Source of the DNA: Dastarcus helophoroides
Lineage: Eukaryota > Arthropoda > Insecta > Coleoptera > Bothrideridae
Length of the DNA stretch: 64,000 nt
Direction of reading: 5' to 3'
Assembly (NCBI GenBank): GCA_028583605.1
Contig: CM053330.1
Coordinates: forward strand, 17,013,539 to 17,077,538
Position 1 is the first letter of the stretch, and the number at the start of each line of letters is the position of its first letter. The notes beneath the pieces were generated by a model. It was not told the origin of the DNA. It did not search any database and saw nothing but the letters and a program-made list of their open reading frames with translations. Positions 24,733 to 37,850 of this stretch are shown piece after piece. The position numbers and the translations under genes were made by a program.

Positions 24733-24766
24733 GCCAGGCGACGAGGCTTTAGCCGAGTCGTCTGGC
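24733..24766. repeat. G/C-rich imperfect hairpin
   Basis: Two 15-base arms (GCCAGGCGACGAGGC and GCCGAGTCGTCTGGC) pair at 12 of 15 positions around a TTTA loop. It is a G/C island in very A/T-rich DNA. It resembles in style the GAACGAGCG-TAG-CGAGTG core at about 44110 and is probably the core of an old foldback element. Confidence 0.5.
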
Positions 24767-24769
24767 CAC

Positions 24770-26190
24770 GTTCGAGACTGTTTAAATCGCTAATAATCGA
24801 GTTGCATTCAAAGCTTTATCGTATCATTGACGATAACATAAAAAAATCAATAAAGATTTAAAATGAAATTTGCATTTAGGGTATTATGATAAGTAGCTGA
24901 CGTATTATAATTATAAATAACGTATTATGTGCTACTGAAGCTGCTAAATATTATGAGGTTAATAATTATCAATAAAGATTTAATTTTAAGGATACTTAAT
25001 TTTCAATGATACGATAAAAATATTATTTACCTTCCGCCTAGTCGTACACTATTTGGAATTTTTAACGGTGACCTCAATTATTATTTCAGGGGTTAAAACT
25101 ATAGGCACCATAAGACCTATTCAAATTTTCCATCAGCCGCTTCCATATTTCGTTCCTAACAGCAAGATTTTTGATAGAACCGTTAACTCACTGGCCGTAA
25201 TGTATTTTTCGTGTTACTCTAGATAATAAACTTTTTTCGACATTATAAATAACGTACAACGTTGCATGAAAAACTATACATAATGGGCAGGAGTAACAGT
25301 AGAATTAATTAAATGGAACTAATCTTTGTCGGCAATCGTGACCTGCAAAGAATTCCGTCAAGGTCACTTTAGCAAAACTACCATTAACATCCCACTAACC
25401 CAGTTGTTTTATCTCAAGATAAAGATTAATAATTTAATGCCTACATTCTTATCTGTCATGCATGATAACTTAATTACTTTACACATACTCTCAAAGATAA
25501 TTTAGTAAACACAATTTCACACCCAAATAAGCCGATAATATGTAATTTGTATTCTTCACGACAAAAATCTAGGTTGTGTTAAGCAGCCGATAATTTTAGT
25601 AAAAGTTTTAAAACGGAGCACAAATAAAAAAACAGTTGTTGTCTTGCGGAAGATATCAACTTCCTGGGTACTTCATGTGCAAGATGAATACCATTCAGCA
25701 AGTGTTTACAATATTAAGTTGTACTTAACCGACTTTTTATCAACACATTTCACATGTGCTATAAGAAAGACGGATCTAAAAGAGATATTACTTTGATGAG
25801 ATATGCTTCAAAACCTGAATATAAAATTATGAATTTGTTTGACTTCCGGTTTGAATGCAATAATTCTAAAATTTTCTTTTTTATATTTCCAACCATATCC
25901 CAACCTATTACCACGAAGATATTTATGCAACATTAAGAGTTATATGAGAATAAATATTCGGTATTGACAAAAGGAGATTTTGAATGCACATTTTCCAATG
26001 TTCCGGCAAAATCTCCAAACACGACGATTTTAAAGTTTAACATTCAGCTCTTCTCGCTCTACTCCTCTTCATTTTTTTTCTAAAATAAGGGTTCATCTAG
26101 CTGGATCAGCATTCCTGTTTATACAAGTTAAATATGGGGAATTAGTGCAGACAGCGCTAATTATTTAACAACATTTATTTAGCTTTGCTA
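24770..26190. other. Intergenic DNA, nothing recognised
   Basis: Composition is less monotonous than in the A/T blocks. I see no exon with splice support, no RNA gene and no terminal repeats. The 60-residue frame at 25754-25936 shows no family resemblance. Confidence 0.35.
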
Positions 26191-26207
26191 ATTAAAACCC
26201 ATCGAAA

Positions 26208-26315
26208 AAATATATCGATACCGTCGATACATTGGAAGGAAAGTATCGATACAAAAATATCGAAAGTCCAAACGAAAACATTGATGCTTTTAATACATCG
26301 ATGTATCGTGTATAT
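26208..26315. promoter_or_regulatory. Cluster of TATCGAT-type motifs
   Basis: Within about 100 bases are TATCGATACC, GTCGATACA, TATCGATACA, ATATCGAAA and ACATCGATGTATCG. In Drosophila TATCGATA is the DREF/BEAF-type site. The clustering may equally come from a decayed palindromic transposon end. No transcription start is evident. Confidence 0.25.
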
Positions 26316-29123
26316 CACTAGTAGTTTGTTTCAACGATTTCTAAAAATGTTGGCTTTAATGTCAAAATATTAGGCAATTTTGAGTTTTTGATTTTATAAC
26401 CTCAAAATAGAAATTTTAAACTATAAATTTCTTTTATCTTAAATTATTGACATCTGTTATTAACATTTCGACTTTAAACTCGAAAATAAAAAATTAGATA
26501 ATTCTACTTTATATTAAAAATTCGAAAATAAAAGAAATTTCTAAACAAATGCAAGAAATGTCTTAAAAAATATTGAATTACTTCCCAATTTTCAACTTTT
26601 TCTTCTAAAAGTTTTAACTGTAATCCCTAATTTTAGATTTTAAACTCGAAATTTTACCTTTTTCTCAGAATATCGAAATTGAAATTTTTAAGGTTTCATT
26701 TTTTTTTAATAAGTTGTTTGATTAAGATTTAAATCATTGTTTTATATTTGTGTTATTTTGTTGCAAACATTTTTTTCAAGAGGCAAGTCTTTCTCCTAAG
26801 GTGCCAAATTTGCTCTGGTCGGTCCTGATCACAAGAGAGAGAATTATATGCAACTTGCATATGCATCATATTTTGCATGTTTTTGGGATGATGTCATATT
26901 TGAAAATAATTTCATATAACTGCATATTTTTATTGCATTCAGCAAGAAAAAGTGTAAAGTTCAACACTAAAATAAGATGTTGCCTAAATTAAAGTCATTA
27001 TTTTTTTAAACTGTAAACTCCACAGGTAAAAGTTTTGTCCATTGAGCATTACAATATGATTGTTATCAAAGTTACGATACGTGATGGAGGTCCAATTCCG
27101 AGATTACTTATAAGCAATTAACCAACAATCTAAAGATTTTAAAATAAACAATGCTTGTTATTAGCAGATATTCGTACTTCTTATCTGGTAATTTTTAAAC
27201 TAGTGTTTTGTTTTTGATTATATTTAAATCCTGTGGTAGCCTTCAGCGCAAAAATGTCTAGTATCGAATTTAGACTCGTGATTTCGATTTAGTTCGAAAC
27301 AAGAACGTTATTTTACCAGTTCGATTTTTATTCATAATTTTGAATTGGAACTTTTTTTTCAAATTCTCAACATTTTCTTGTTCGGCTCCTCAAATTTCTA
27401 TTTTTGCCCGAAAATTTGACCTAACTTTGAAAATTTCGTCATTTTCCGGAGATTTGTCTTTGAAAATTCCGATAAAATTCTTCAATTTTTTATATAAATA
27501 TATTTTGATATTTTTGGAAACTTTTCTTGTTTATTTCTATCTTTATTAAACATTTTCTATTTTACAAATTTCAAATTTTTTGAAAATTTTCTTTTGAATG
27601 TTTAAAATTTTTTAAATAATTTCATTTTATCTCAAATTTTTGATCTTTTTCTTTGAAAATTTTCGACTTTTTTCACATTTTTGACCTTGTTATTAAAAAT
27701 GCATACCGTTTTTAAATTTTGATTCGAAATTTCAATTTTTTTTACAAATATAATGTTTTAAATTCGATTTTTTTAAAACACTCCAATTCTTCTTGAAAAT
27801 TTGAATTTTTTAAAAGTTTCGACTGTTGAAAACAGTGACAGACTTGAAATGTCTGTTTTTTTTTTATTTCGAAAAGTCAAAATATTCCAGAAAGTCAAGA
27901 TTTTTAATAAAAATCGAGAAGCCATTGCAAAAGGTCAAAATTTGAAGAAAAAATCAAAATTGTGACTTTAAAAAATGACGATTTTTTTTGAAAAAGTAAT
28001 CTGATTTCTCGATTTTTATTGAAAATATTCACGTTCTTGAACATATCCACTATTTTGAAAATTTTAATTTCCAATTTTCCATATTTTTATAATTTCAATT
28101 TTTTCCAAATTCCCATTTTGCTTCGTTTTAAAATTTTGATTTATTTTCAAATTTTTTGAAAATGTTGACACAAAGTTTTAACCTTTTTAATTTGATTTTT
28201 TTTAAATAAATCTGATTATGTTTAAATAGTTTCTTTTGAAAACCTTTACCTTTTCTGAAGATCTACACCTTTTTTTTTAAATTACCATCTTTGTTCAAAT
28301 TTTGATTATTTCTCGAAGTTATGACTTTTTTTTTGAAATTTTTGACCTTTTTAAAGAAAATCGACTTTTTCTAGAAGTTTCGACCTCAAAGTAATGATCT
28401 GAACTTTTATTTATAAAACTAAAACGACTTTTTTTTTTCACTTTTAAAAATTTGATTCTATGCAAAATTTCAACATTTAAAATATTCGAACTTTTTTTAG
28501 AATTTTTACTATTTTTTAAACCTCTCTTTTCAAGATAACCACTTTTTTGTTTGAGAATTTGCATCTTTGTTGACACTTTTGATATTATTCAAAGTTCGAC
28601 TTTTTTTCAAATATTTCTACTTTCATGTAATAAACTGGACTTTTATTTAAAAAATTCGACCTTATTTCGAAAATTTTCACTTTTTTAAATAATTTGATTT
28701 TTGCAAAATCTTAACTTTTAAAATTTTCGAACATTTTTTTCAGAATTTTCACCGTTTTTCTTTAAACCTGTACCTTTTTCAAGAAATTCACTTTTTTTGA
28801 AAATTTGTTTAAACTGTTAACTACTTTTCGAAGTTTTGAATTTTTTTTAATTTTAAATTTTGACTTTCTCGAACTTTCCATCTTTTCCAGCGCGTAGTAA
28901 ATTGGAGTTTTTTTGGAAAATAAAAAATTCAACTTTTTCAAAATTCCCACTTTTTTAGAAAAAAAATTAATGTTTTACAAAATTTCGAAATTAAAAATTT
29001 TCAAAGTTCTGAATTTTCACTTTTTTTGGAATTTTTTTATACTTTTATTATCAAATTTAGACTTTATTTCAGAATTTGAACTTTTTTTCAAAATGTTTAC
29101 TTTTTCCAAAATTTCGACTCTTT

Positions 29124-29610
29124 GCAAGGGCAAGTTAGGCCATGAGGGGCTAAAAAAATCCCCCGAATAATATCGTTGAATGCCATTTATATTTTCGTAT
29201 TTAGAGCAAATAATGTTTGGATTTCTTTCGATCAATCACTTTGTGTCGACTAAAAAAAAGAAATGAAAGAAGGTCCTCAACTTTTGTCGATCAAAAAGAA
29301 AAAAAAAAGGTCCTCAACTTATGTTTTCGTATTTCAATCAAGCAAGTTTTGTCGACCAAAAAAAAATCCTAAATTTATATTTTCATGTTTCAAGGAATCA
29401 ATTTTCGTAGGTGACTAAAAAATAATCTTGCATTTCTATTTTCCCATTTCGGTCAATCACTCTTTGCTGACCAAAAATAAAAAAAGTTCCTTCCCTATTT
29501 CGCCAGAACATTTTGTATCCACCAAAAAATATATGACCTCATATCTCTTTTGGGGAAATCAACTCGAACTCTTGGGGGAGTAAGACTCTCCTAGTCCCCA
29601 CCTAACTTCG
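29124..29610. mobile_element. Small MITE-like element around a minisatellite
   Basis: The left end CAAGGGCAAGTTAGGCCATGA and the reverse complement of the right end CATGGGCGAAGTTAGGTGGGG are alike and of hAT type. Flanking octamers do not match well. Between them lies a degenerate tandem repeat. Confidence 0.4.
29240..29560. repeat. Degenerate minisatellite, unit about 60-70 bp
   Basis: Four to five units share the order GTCGACCAAAAAA, a short CCTCAACTT-type link, ATATTTTCGTATTTC, and CAATCA(A/C)TTTTG. Units have diverged by several substitutions and by variable A runs. Confidence 0.6.
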
Positions 29611-31218
29611 CCCATGAGTTTTGTAACTTGGACTTTTTAAATAATTCGCTTATTCCTGAAAATTTTAATTAATTTTTTTTAAATCTGACATTTTAAATTG
29701 AAAATGTTAAAAATTTTAAACGGATTGCATAAAACAAATTCGAGCCTTAAATAAATTTGGCTTTAAAGCTGGCATTTTAAAAAAGAGTTTATTTCAAGTC
29801 TAAGCTGAAAAGTTCCAAAAAAAAAGTCGAAATTAAAAGAATTTTTTAGTTTAAAATCTAAATAGAAATGTTGAAAAAAAAATAGAACAAAGCGAAATAT
29901 TGGCTTTAAATTTAAATTTCTACAAAACTGTTTGAATTCAAAGGCAAAAGTTTGCAAATGATGTTTAGGAAAGAAACGTCAAAATGTCGAAAAAAGAAAG
30001 ACATGTTTCTTCAATATTTCGATTTAAATGTTTCAAATTAAAGCCAAAACTTTAAATTTAGAACCTAAATGTTTAGAAGTTTATATTAAAAAAAAAAGAA
30101 TTCTGATCATCTGAAAAAATGTAGATAAATACTTATGGAGACATATTCCTCAACGACGTCAGCTCTTTACGCCTACAGGCAACTTTAAATACAATCGCGT
30201 GTATTATGCATTGCATATATTGTAAGCGCTTATTAATATGCATTTTTACCAACTTAGAGGTTGAATTTTGAAAAATCCTCTCTGGGTGCTCTTCTATGTA
30301 TTTACAGGAAACACCTGTGCGAAGTTTTATGCTCTTAAATACACCGATTTAAGCTATGCGTTGTCTGTCTTAGAGATTTATTAAGTAGATACAATGGCAG
30401 ACTCAAATACATTGCCTTTTTTATTTAGGAATTAAATTTTAAGTTTTTGATTTAGCTTGATCACTATTTTTTGAGTAAAATTACTCTAATTACTCTAATA
30501 CGTCCGTAATTCTTAGACTCCCTTAACATTTTTACGAGGAAGATTTTTACAACAAAAATAACTGAAACAACTCTTCTGATGACAACTTTTTTCCTGATGA
30601 TTTTAATGAAAATGTTTTTATTCTCATTTAAAAGAATATGAAAGGTTATGAAAATGTTCAAAATTTCACTAAAAATGAATATTCAATTCAGAAGTAATGC
30701 GGCTTTAAAATTTTCATCACAAAAAGCGATTCATAGTAATTTTAAAATACCGTAACAATTTAGTTAATGGTTGATTTTTGATACATAATTTTGGTATGTG
30801 AAGAAAAAAAAAATGAATATTTAAAGCATACCTAATGCTATAAAAATGCAAAACCGGATTTGCTTTATTCATATTTATATTTTTGAAATAAAATGCACCA
30901 AGAAATTTTAGTGCAGACAAATTATTAATAATATAATTACTATATAAAAATAAAATTTCAAAACTTCTGATTTGTAGCACGAATTAACATTGGATAGTAA
31001 TGTAACTTTTTTAGGCAGTCATTAGATATTTGTTTTACATCTAACCCAACTTTTTTGGATTGATGGTGCGTATAATGCATTGATGTGCATATAATTGTAA
31101 TTACGATGCATATTTTGTTCAAGATCTGCATAAAATATGCGAATGTTTTGTTAAAAAAGCTGTTCATATAATCCGCTCTCTACTGATAACTTACATATTC
31201 AAAATTGTGAATTGATAC

Positions 31219-31601
31219 TGTTACGCGCTTATCGGTTCGAATTGATTAACACGTGAATTGAATAATACCCACTTTATTTTCAAGCTTAACTCGGATCACT
31301 ACAACTGAACAATTAACTTATTGACTTCTAACTGCTAACTCACTACTTAACTACACCGACTCCAACTAACTAACTACCTCGAGGGAGAGCTGGCCGCTTT
31401 ATATAGTTTTGGCTTCCAGGTTCCAGAAAAATCTCGCAGATAAGGCTTAACGTTTGCCGAAATTTCTGGAACGCTTATCTGCTGTTTGCTTTGTTATCTC
31501 GGCCGCTTTCCCCTTATCAGATCTTTCTAGAAACTTTTCTTACGTACTAAATTCTACAATTTTATCCTAAATTATATTCTATCTATTTACATTGCGTTAC
31601 A
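31219..31601. mobile_element. Solo gypsy LTR, 383 bp
   Basis: It starts TGTTACGCGC, ends GCGTTACA and is flanked by ATAC on both sides (31215-31218 and 31602-31605). It is homologous to the LTR at 4552-4893, with the shared GATAAGGCTTA...CGTTTGCC segment. No internal region is present, so it arose by LTR-LTR recombination. It lies in the same orientation on the plus strand as the other two copies. Confidence 0.9.
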
Positions 31602-31730
31602 ATACTGTAGTTTTGACAGCTACATAATTATAAAACTAGTTACAAGTTACCTCATTCTCTCTAATATAATAAATTCAAACACTAGTAGGAGATTCAAATG
31701 GCAAGTATAAAAATAGAGCAGTAGTTTAAT

Positions 31731-34039
31731 CAGTGGCGGTTCGCACATGGACACTGGAACTGCAGCGCTGCCAATTTCCACTTTTCAAGTTTTCTCAAAA
31801 TTTGTGCCTTTTCTGAAAATTTCGTCCTAAAAATGTTATTATAGAAAGTTTGAGTTTTCCGTGATTTGTGTTTATAGAAATTTCAAGTTTCTTTCACTAA
31901 TTGTAAGTTACAACTTCATGTTTATTTTCTTTTTAATTTTGATGAAAACCTAAAAATTATCACAAAATAGTTTTTTGTGGAAATTTCGGACAAAAAAATC
32001 AACATTTTGAGAAGAAGGTTGTAATTTGGAGAAAAAAACCCAAATTTTTATCAAAATATCATAATTTTGAAATTATAATTGATATTTTTGGAAAAATCTA
32101 AATTCAACTGTTTTTTACAGTTTGACATATCTCCAAAAAATTTGAGTCTTGAGTGTTTAGCTGAAATCTCAATTTTCATTTTTTTTTTGTACAGAAATTT
32201 CCAACTTTTCTGAAATTTTCAATTATTTCTACAAAATTTTGATATATTTTTCTACGAAATTTGTATTTCAAAGGAGAAATGATTTTCTCCAAATATTTTA
32301 TGCAAAGAAAATGTCACGAAACTTTCACTTTTTCTGAAAATTTTAGCATGAATATTTTTGCGCAAATTTTAACTTTTCCGGATATATTTGCAGAAATTTT
32401 TTTTTAATAAGTTTTGAAAATTTCAAATTTTTTAACGACATTTCGTCATTTTAAAGTTTATTTCATTTTTTAAATCTTATAAAAATTATCATAAACAAAT
32501 TTTTGTAGAGATTTCTAGAAAGAATTAAAATTTCGAGAAAAAATCCAAACTTCCAGAAAAAAACCTGGAAAGTTCTAAAAATAATGCCAAAATGTTGAGA
32601 GAAATATTGAAATTTCAAGAAAATATCTAATCAACTTGTTCCCATTTTGATATTCCCCCAAAAAATATTAAATAAATAAATAAATAAACACATAAATAAA
32701 TAAATAAATTTCAACTTCGAGTGTTTCTTTGTATATAAAAGCTCCTGTAAACTTTTGGAAGTTTGGATTTTTTTACAAAATTTTCGTTTTTTTTTCTGCG
32801 ATATTTTTAAACATTTTTTTTGTGGAGAAATTTTTATTTTCGTTCAATTTTAGAAATTTAAGATTTTTTCATAACATCCATTTTAGTTTGTAATTAAAAA
32901 AAAAATGACAATTATCATAAATAAATGTTTGTATAAATTTTGAGAAAAAAATCGAAATTTCGGGAAAAAACTCGAAATTCTATAAAAATGTCAAAATTTT
33001 CAGAAAAATTTAGCAATTTCAATTTTTTTTATGAAATTTCAAATTTTTTTCTATAAAATTTTCATTTTAAACAAAAAAATATTCTGGTAATTTTGACTTA
33101 CTTTTCAAATTCTGTTTAAACATTTTTTGTAAAAATTTCGATTTCTCGACATTTTACTTGTAGAAATTTTGATTTTCCTCTAATTATTAGAATTTTTTCA
33201 CCAATTTTCGACATTCTGAAGTTAATATTAGGAGGTAATTTTGCGAAAAAAATTTAAAATTCTGATAAAAATTCCGAGAGAAAAATCATAGTTTTGGAAA
33301 AAAAGTTTAAATTTCGAGAAAATAAACTGGAATTTTGATAAAAATGATACAATTTTAAAAGAAATCATGAAATTTCAAAGAAAAATTTAGGCTACCGACA
33401 AAAGTGAAAAGTTAAAAAAAGTTTTTTTTGATATTTGAAGCTAAATTATTAATTGTAATTTGACATTTCTTATAAAGAAATACTTGGCTTTTCTTGAAAT
33501 TTAAGGTTAGACCCTTTTTGGATGGAAATTTTGAATCTTTTCTGCAAATTTCAATTTTTTCTACGAAATTTCTATTTCTCTTTACACATCTTATAACAAG
33601 AAATGTCGACGAATTTTTTCTTGAAATTTTGACTTTTTTCAGAAATTTCGCTTCCAATTCTTTATTTAAATTTTTAAATTTAAACTGAAATTTGGAGATT
33701 TTCTGACTTCTTTTTTTGATATTTCAAGCTTAATATAGAATGTTGATTTTTTTCTTACAAGTTCGTTAATTTTTTTAGATAAATTTGAAGATTTTTTTTC
33801 AATTTTGACTTTAATCTTCTCATATCTTCAAAAATCTTTTAAAATTCAATATTTTTTGTAGTTTCGAATTTTTCTGAAGTTGAGGTTATCACAGAGTACT
33901 TTGGAAGGCCAACAAAGCTGGTTTATTTTATTACTTTATTTAACCCATACATCTTTGTTTATTTTATACAATTGCAGCAAAAGCGTTAAAAAATTTTTAT
34001 AACAGCATCCCTACTAATTTTAGCTAGGAGTCGCCACTG
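31731..34039. mobile_element. Inflated hAT-type element, 2.3 kb
   Basis: The left end CAGTGGCGGTTCG and the reverse complement of the right end CAGTGGCGACTCC form hAT-type termini. Flanking octamers AGTTTAAT and AATCTAAT match at 6 of 8. The interior is degenerate A/T array (GAAATTTT, TTTTCTGAAA and similar) with an AAAT microsatellite. It has no transposase. Confidence 0.65.
32669..32708. repeat. (AAAT)n microsatellite
   Basis: Nine or ten AAAT units, with one interruption (AACACAT). Confidence 0.95.
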
Positions 34040-34410
34040 AATCTAATAGAAATCGCTAACTTGTAACTAATTTTGATAATCACGTAACTATCGAAACTGT
34101 ATTCACAATTTGTATATTCACAAACTGTGCGATTAATTTGATCTTCTCAGAAAAAGCCGACATTTTTAATTTAAAAAAAAAATCTAAATTGAAGCTTTCT
34201 TTTTCGAAGTTTTAAAAATTACAATTGAAAATGTTTTGAAATTTGTGATTAAGGTTTATTCGAAATTTTAAAAAGTAAGAATATCGAAATTTAAATACTT
34301 TTTTTTTAATTAGAAACTAAAATGTCGCAATTTCTTACTCATTTGTTGTTCTAACTTCTTTGCGCGGTAAAAATTAATTTTAAATTTAAATTTGAAATGC
34401 TATAGAATAG

Positions 34411-34421
34411 GAGAGAAAGAG

Positions 34422-34461
<40 letters not shown>

Positions 34462-34473
34462 AGAGAGAGAGAA
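34411..34473. repeat. (GA)n microsatellite
   Basis: A long GAGA run with a few AAAG interruptions. The Arg/Glu-repeat and Ser/Leu-repeat open frames over it are artefacts. Confidence 0.95.
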
Positions 34474-34479
34474 GTGGTG

Positions 34480-36615
34480 GGATTCTAAAAAAACATAAGA
34501 GTGAGATTCTGAGTTTTTTTGAAAACTTGAAAGAAATTTCGCTTTTTCCAACTTTTACTTTTTTTTTAGTTTTCAACTTGAATCTCAAAATTTAAAACTC
34601 AAACTTGATTTTTATCATCTATTCATTTTATAATGTCTTCTAATTTACAAATTTTATTTGATCAATTGTTATTGATAACTTTCTGGGGACTTGTAAATAA
34701 AGATAATTACATGGCACTTGGCACATGGCACATGGCACATTTCACATATAAATAAATATATAAAGATAATACAACAATCGAATGTGACTTCACTTTGGTA
34801 TTGATGTCTAATAAAACATTTTTTTTGCAATATTAACACAACATAAGCAACTTTAAATGCAAACATTTGTTTTATTTATTGAAAGTATGCGCCCTGAACA
34901 ATGATTCATTATATTTAAAATTTTTAATCCAATCGAGAAAATGCTTTTTAAGCGGAAGCCTACGTCACATAAGGAACGTACTTGCCAAATTTCAGATTTG
35001 TAAATTATAATTCCGAAGAATTCCTAACAAAGGATTAACTGCTATTTGCCTTTTCCGTGTACAAGTTTAGATAATGATTTTCTGCATAAGTGATTAACGA
35101 TGCAACAGTATAGTACTTCAATTTAACTTAAAGACCTTTAAATGATTGAAAAATAAGTTTGTAACTAAAGCACCGATAATTACATAAAATGGGAAGAAGG
35201 AAATGTAGCTTCTTACTAAATTAAATCTGCATTATTGTTAATGCCATCAATTGATTAAGAAACTCGTTTGCTTACTCCTTAAATGTTCAACACCTAGGCT
35301 TCCATTATTTCTGTCGTCCTAAGATTTGGCACACATTTTTTTTTACCTGTATTCGGAAATTTGCTCAATATAATTCGGAATTACGCATGCCCCAAGTTGA
35401 TTTACGATAAAATAAGAAATAGAGAAAAAAGAATCTTTAAATCATGAAATTACGTGGATTACTCATGGCTATAGTAAGACAAATTGGTCATTTTTACACC
35501 CATTCGTCCTAACTAAACACGAAACAGAACAAATTAACTTCAATCTCAGCTTAAAACTTGAATGTAATATTCGTTTGCGTATAATAAATTTCATGTTTCA
35601 TTATCTGGAAATGAAATAATTTTAATATCAAAGTGAAAGAAAAGCTTGTCCCTTATTTCAACACAAAACATACAGAGAAAGGAAATTATTTTTCCGCACA
35701 ACATATTAATATACTCTTAACTTTTCTACAAACTAAATCTTTGTTCAGAGTTAATATTTTTTGTTGCCGATGTTTTTGCACTTTTTCTTTTACCTCAATG
35801 AATGCCTACTGCTGCTCCTTCTACTGAAGTATAAAGGAAATATCCCATTATCCGAGAGTCTGTCACTTTCACTCTGCAATTCTTCTTCCATAGTTCGTGC
35901 CTTTTTATTTATGATATTCATCCACGAAATCGTAACTTACAACATAATGTATTTAGTGTCATCTAATGTACTAAATTGTGAGATATGATCCCCGGTAAAA
36001 CAGTTAGACTTCATTCTTTCAGCCCGAGTCATAATATTTCATGTGTGAAATTTTCTTACCAACTAAATATTTCGCGTATGCCTTACCTACATCTTAACGT
36101 TGAATTATGCTGATAAATTTCGAGATAAGAATATCGCAAAAGTAATGTGTAACCTTATTTTACTCATGCTGGATTACTCATTGTTAATAAAAAAAATCTA
36201 TTTACCTATCATTAAAAGATTAGAACCCATGAAATGTAAATATTTTTATAAGGCAAAGTGTAAATTGTCCTTTAATATACTTTTGGATAAAAGTTTGCAT
36301 AAATACATATTTAATATATTTTTTATATTTATGAAGGAATTGCTTAGAAGCCTGTAGCTCTCTATAAACAGCACCAACATTAAGAATTTAATGAGCACTT
36401 TCTACTGCATAAATTACTTCATTCATAAAATCACAGTTCCTATGGTTATGTTACTGCAAGTTTTGCCTGTTAACTCACAACAGTTAAGTTTATGTAAATT
36501 CTTTCTTATAACACATATCTGTAAACAGTTGTAAAATTCGGCGCAAAAAAACATAGTTCAATTTATGGTAATTTCCGACATGGTTCATTTTTTATCCACT
36601 ATAATAATTTCCATA
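34480..36615. other. Intergenic DNA, short tandem repeat only
   Basis: At 34711-34743 there are four copies of GGCACAT/GGCACTT. The remainder is ordinary AT-rich sequence with no supported exon or RNA gene. Confidence 0.35.
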
Positions 36616-36620
36616 AATTG

Positions 36621-37137
36621 CAGTGGCGGCTGATGAAGGAAGCACCAAGGAGCCCTTCTAAAAAATTTCTTCTAACAGGCACATCAATTATGAATTTGTA
36701 CATAACGTCTCTGATATGATTAATAATAAATAATTTTTCTAATCAAGCCTATCAGAAAGTGACTAATTTTAAAGTAGCTTTCCGTTGTCATCTATGGTAG
36801 GCCGGATCTGTAGTCCTGAGCATCTTGCATATACCCCGGTAACGGCTATAAAGGAATTCATCTGAGAGAAGCAAAGTAGTAGAGATGTAACGAAGCTATT
36901 GCAAATTGCAAGTTAGCTTAGCGAGACAGTTTGTAGGTTGACACGCATTTCTGGATTCTCCACAGTCTGAAGCATATAACAATAGCCTTCGTGTGGACGA
37001 GATATTATATTTTCCGTGCTTTTAGTAATATTACAACTGTGAATTTTGTTAATAACATAATCGAACTGATAAGAATACCACACTGACTCATCACATTAAG
37101 ATTTAGGTACTTGTAGACCAGATTTACTGATTAAATA
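36621..37137. repeat. Dispersed repeat with a CAGTGGCGGCT end
   Basis: It begins with a hAT-like CAGTGGCGGCT. From about 36720 to 37137 it is homologous to 63589-64000, sharing GCATTTCT, GATTCTC, CAGTCTGAAGCATATAA, AATAGCCTT and the end TTTACTGATTAAAT. No coding sequence was recognised. The right-hand end of the element could not be placed. Confidence 0.6.
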
Positions 37138-37660
37138 AGTAGCAGTGTTGTATAATAGACCATATTTTGGGACTACTTCATGTGCTATAACAATACTGCG
37201 ATATTTCTATGAAAATAATTGATGAACTTCTGGCAAAAACGACCAATTTTCATTTTAAGATAATCAAAAAAAACTGTCAAATTTGGTTCTACATGTATGT
37301 TTAATTTTTCCTTGTATGAGCTTCACAAATAATAAGTGTAATAAATTAAAACGTTTTTGCTATCATTTTGAAAGACCCATTAGTAAAACTATCGAAACTT
37401 AATAATCGTATAACTTGTGATTACGGTGTTTTTGTATGAACCAATTTGACTAAACCGTTTAGAATCTATTAAGGATAATATTACGATAGATATTTCATCT
37501 TTGAATTTTTTGAATTATGGTCGTTTTTACCAAATTGTTTTTTTTACCTCAATTGAATAACTGAAGTTGTTGAATCTGGCAAACTTGATGCTATCAGAAA
37601 GTAAACGGACTTTTTCTGCACAAACAAAGAATTCGAAAGCCTGAAAAAAATATATTAAGT

Positions 37661-37730
37661 TGTTCTAAAGCAACCTCTGTTGTGTTTTTTAATCTTTCTT
37701 GGTTTCAGGAGACAAGATTTGTATTTCAAA
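37661..37730. repeat. Single arm of the palindromic MITE
   Basis: The segment matches the right arm of the elements at 2467 and 55445 (AGCAACCTCTGTTGTGTTT and TTTCTTGGTTTCAGGAGACAA). The left arm and the hammerhead-like centre are missing. Confidence 0.65.
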
Positions 37731-37850
37731 CTAGTACTTTTTTAATTATTTTTTTATAGTTTAAACTCAAATGTCTTAAATTTTGGTATTTCATCGTTAT
37801 TCTCGAAATATCGATATTGGTCTCGAAATTTGGACTGTTATTTTAAATTA

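Larger units (their letters stand above)
26836..31180. mobile_element. Possible inflated TIR element
   Basis: The left end reads AGAGAGAGAATTATATGCAA and the reverse complement of the right end AGAGAGCGGATTATATGAAC, similar to the pair at 20333/23345. Most of the interior (27200-30120) is degenerate A/T array plus a minisatellite at 29240-29560. A small hAT-like MITE seems nested at about 29124-29610. No clear target duplication was seen. Confidence 0.35.

Noticed and set aside
31228..31245. GGTTCGAATTG resembling a tRNA B box
   Set aside because: It is part of the solo LTR. No A box or cloverleaf is present.
34351..34595. Arg/Glu-repeat and Ser/Leu-repeat open frames
   Set aside because: They come from the GA microsatellite, read on both strands.
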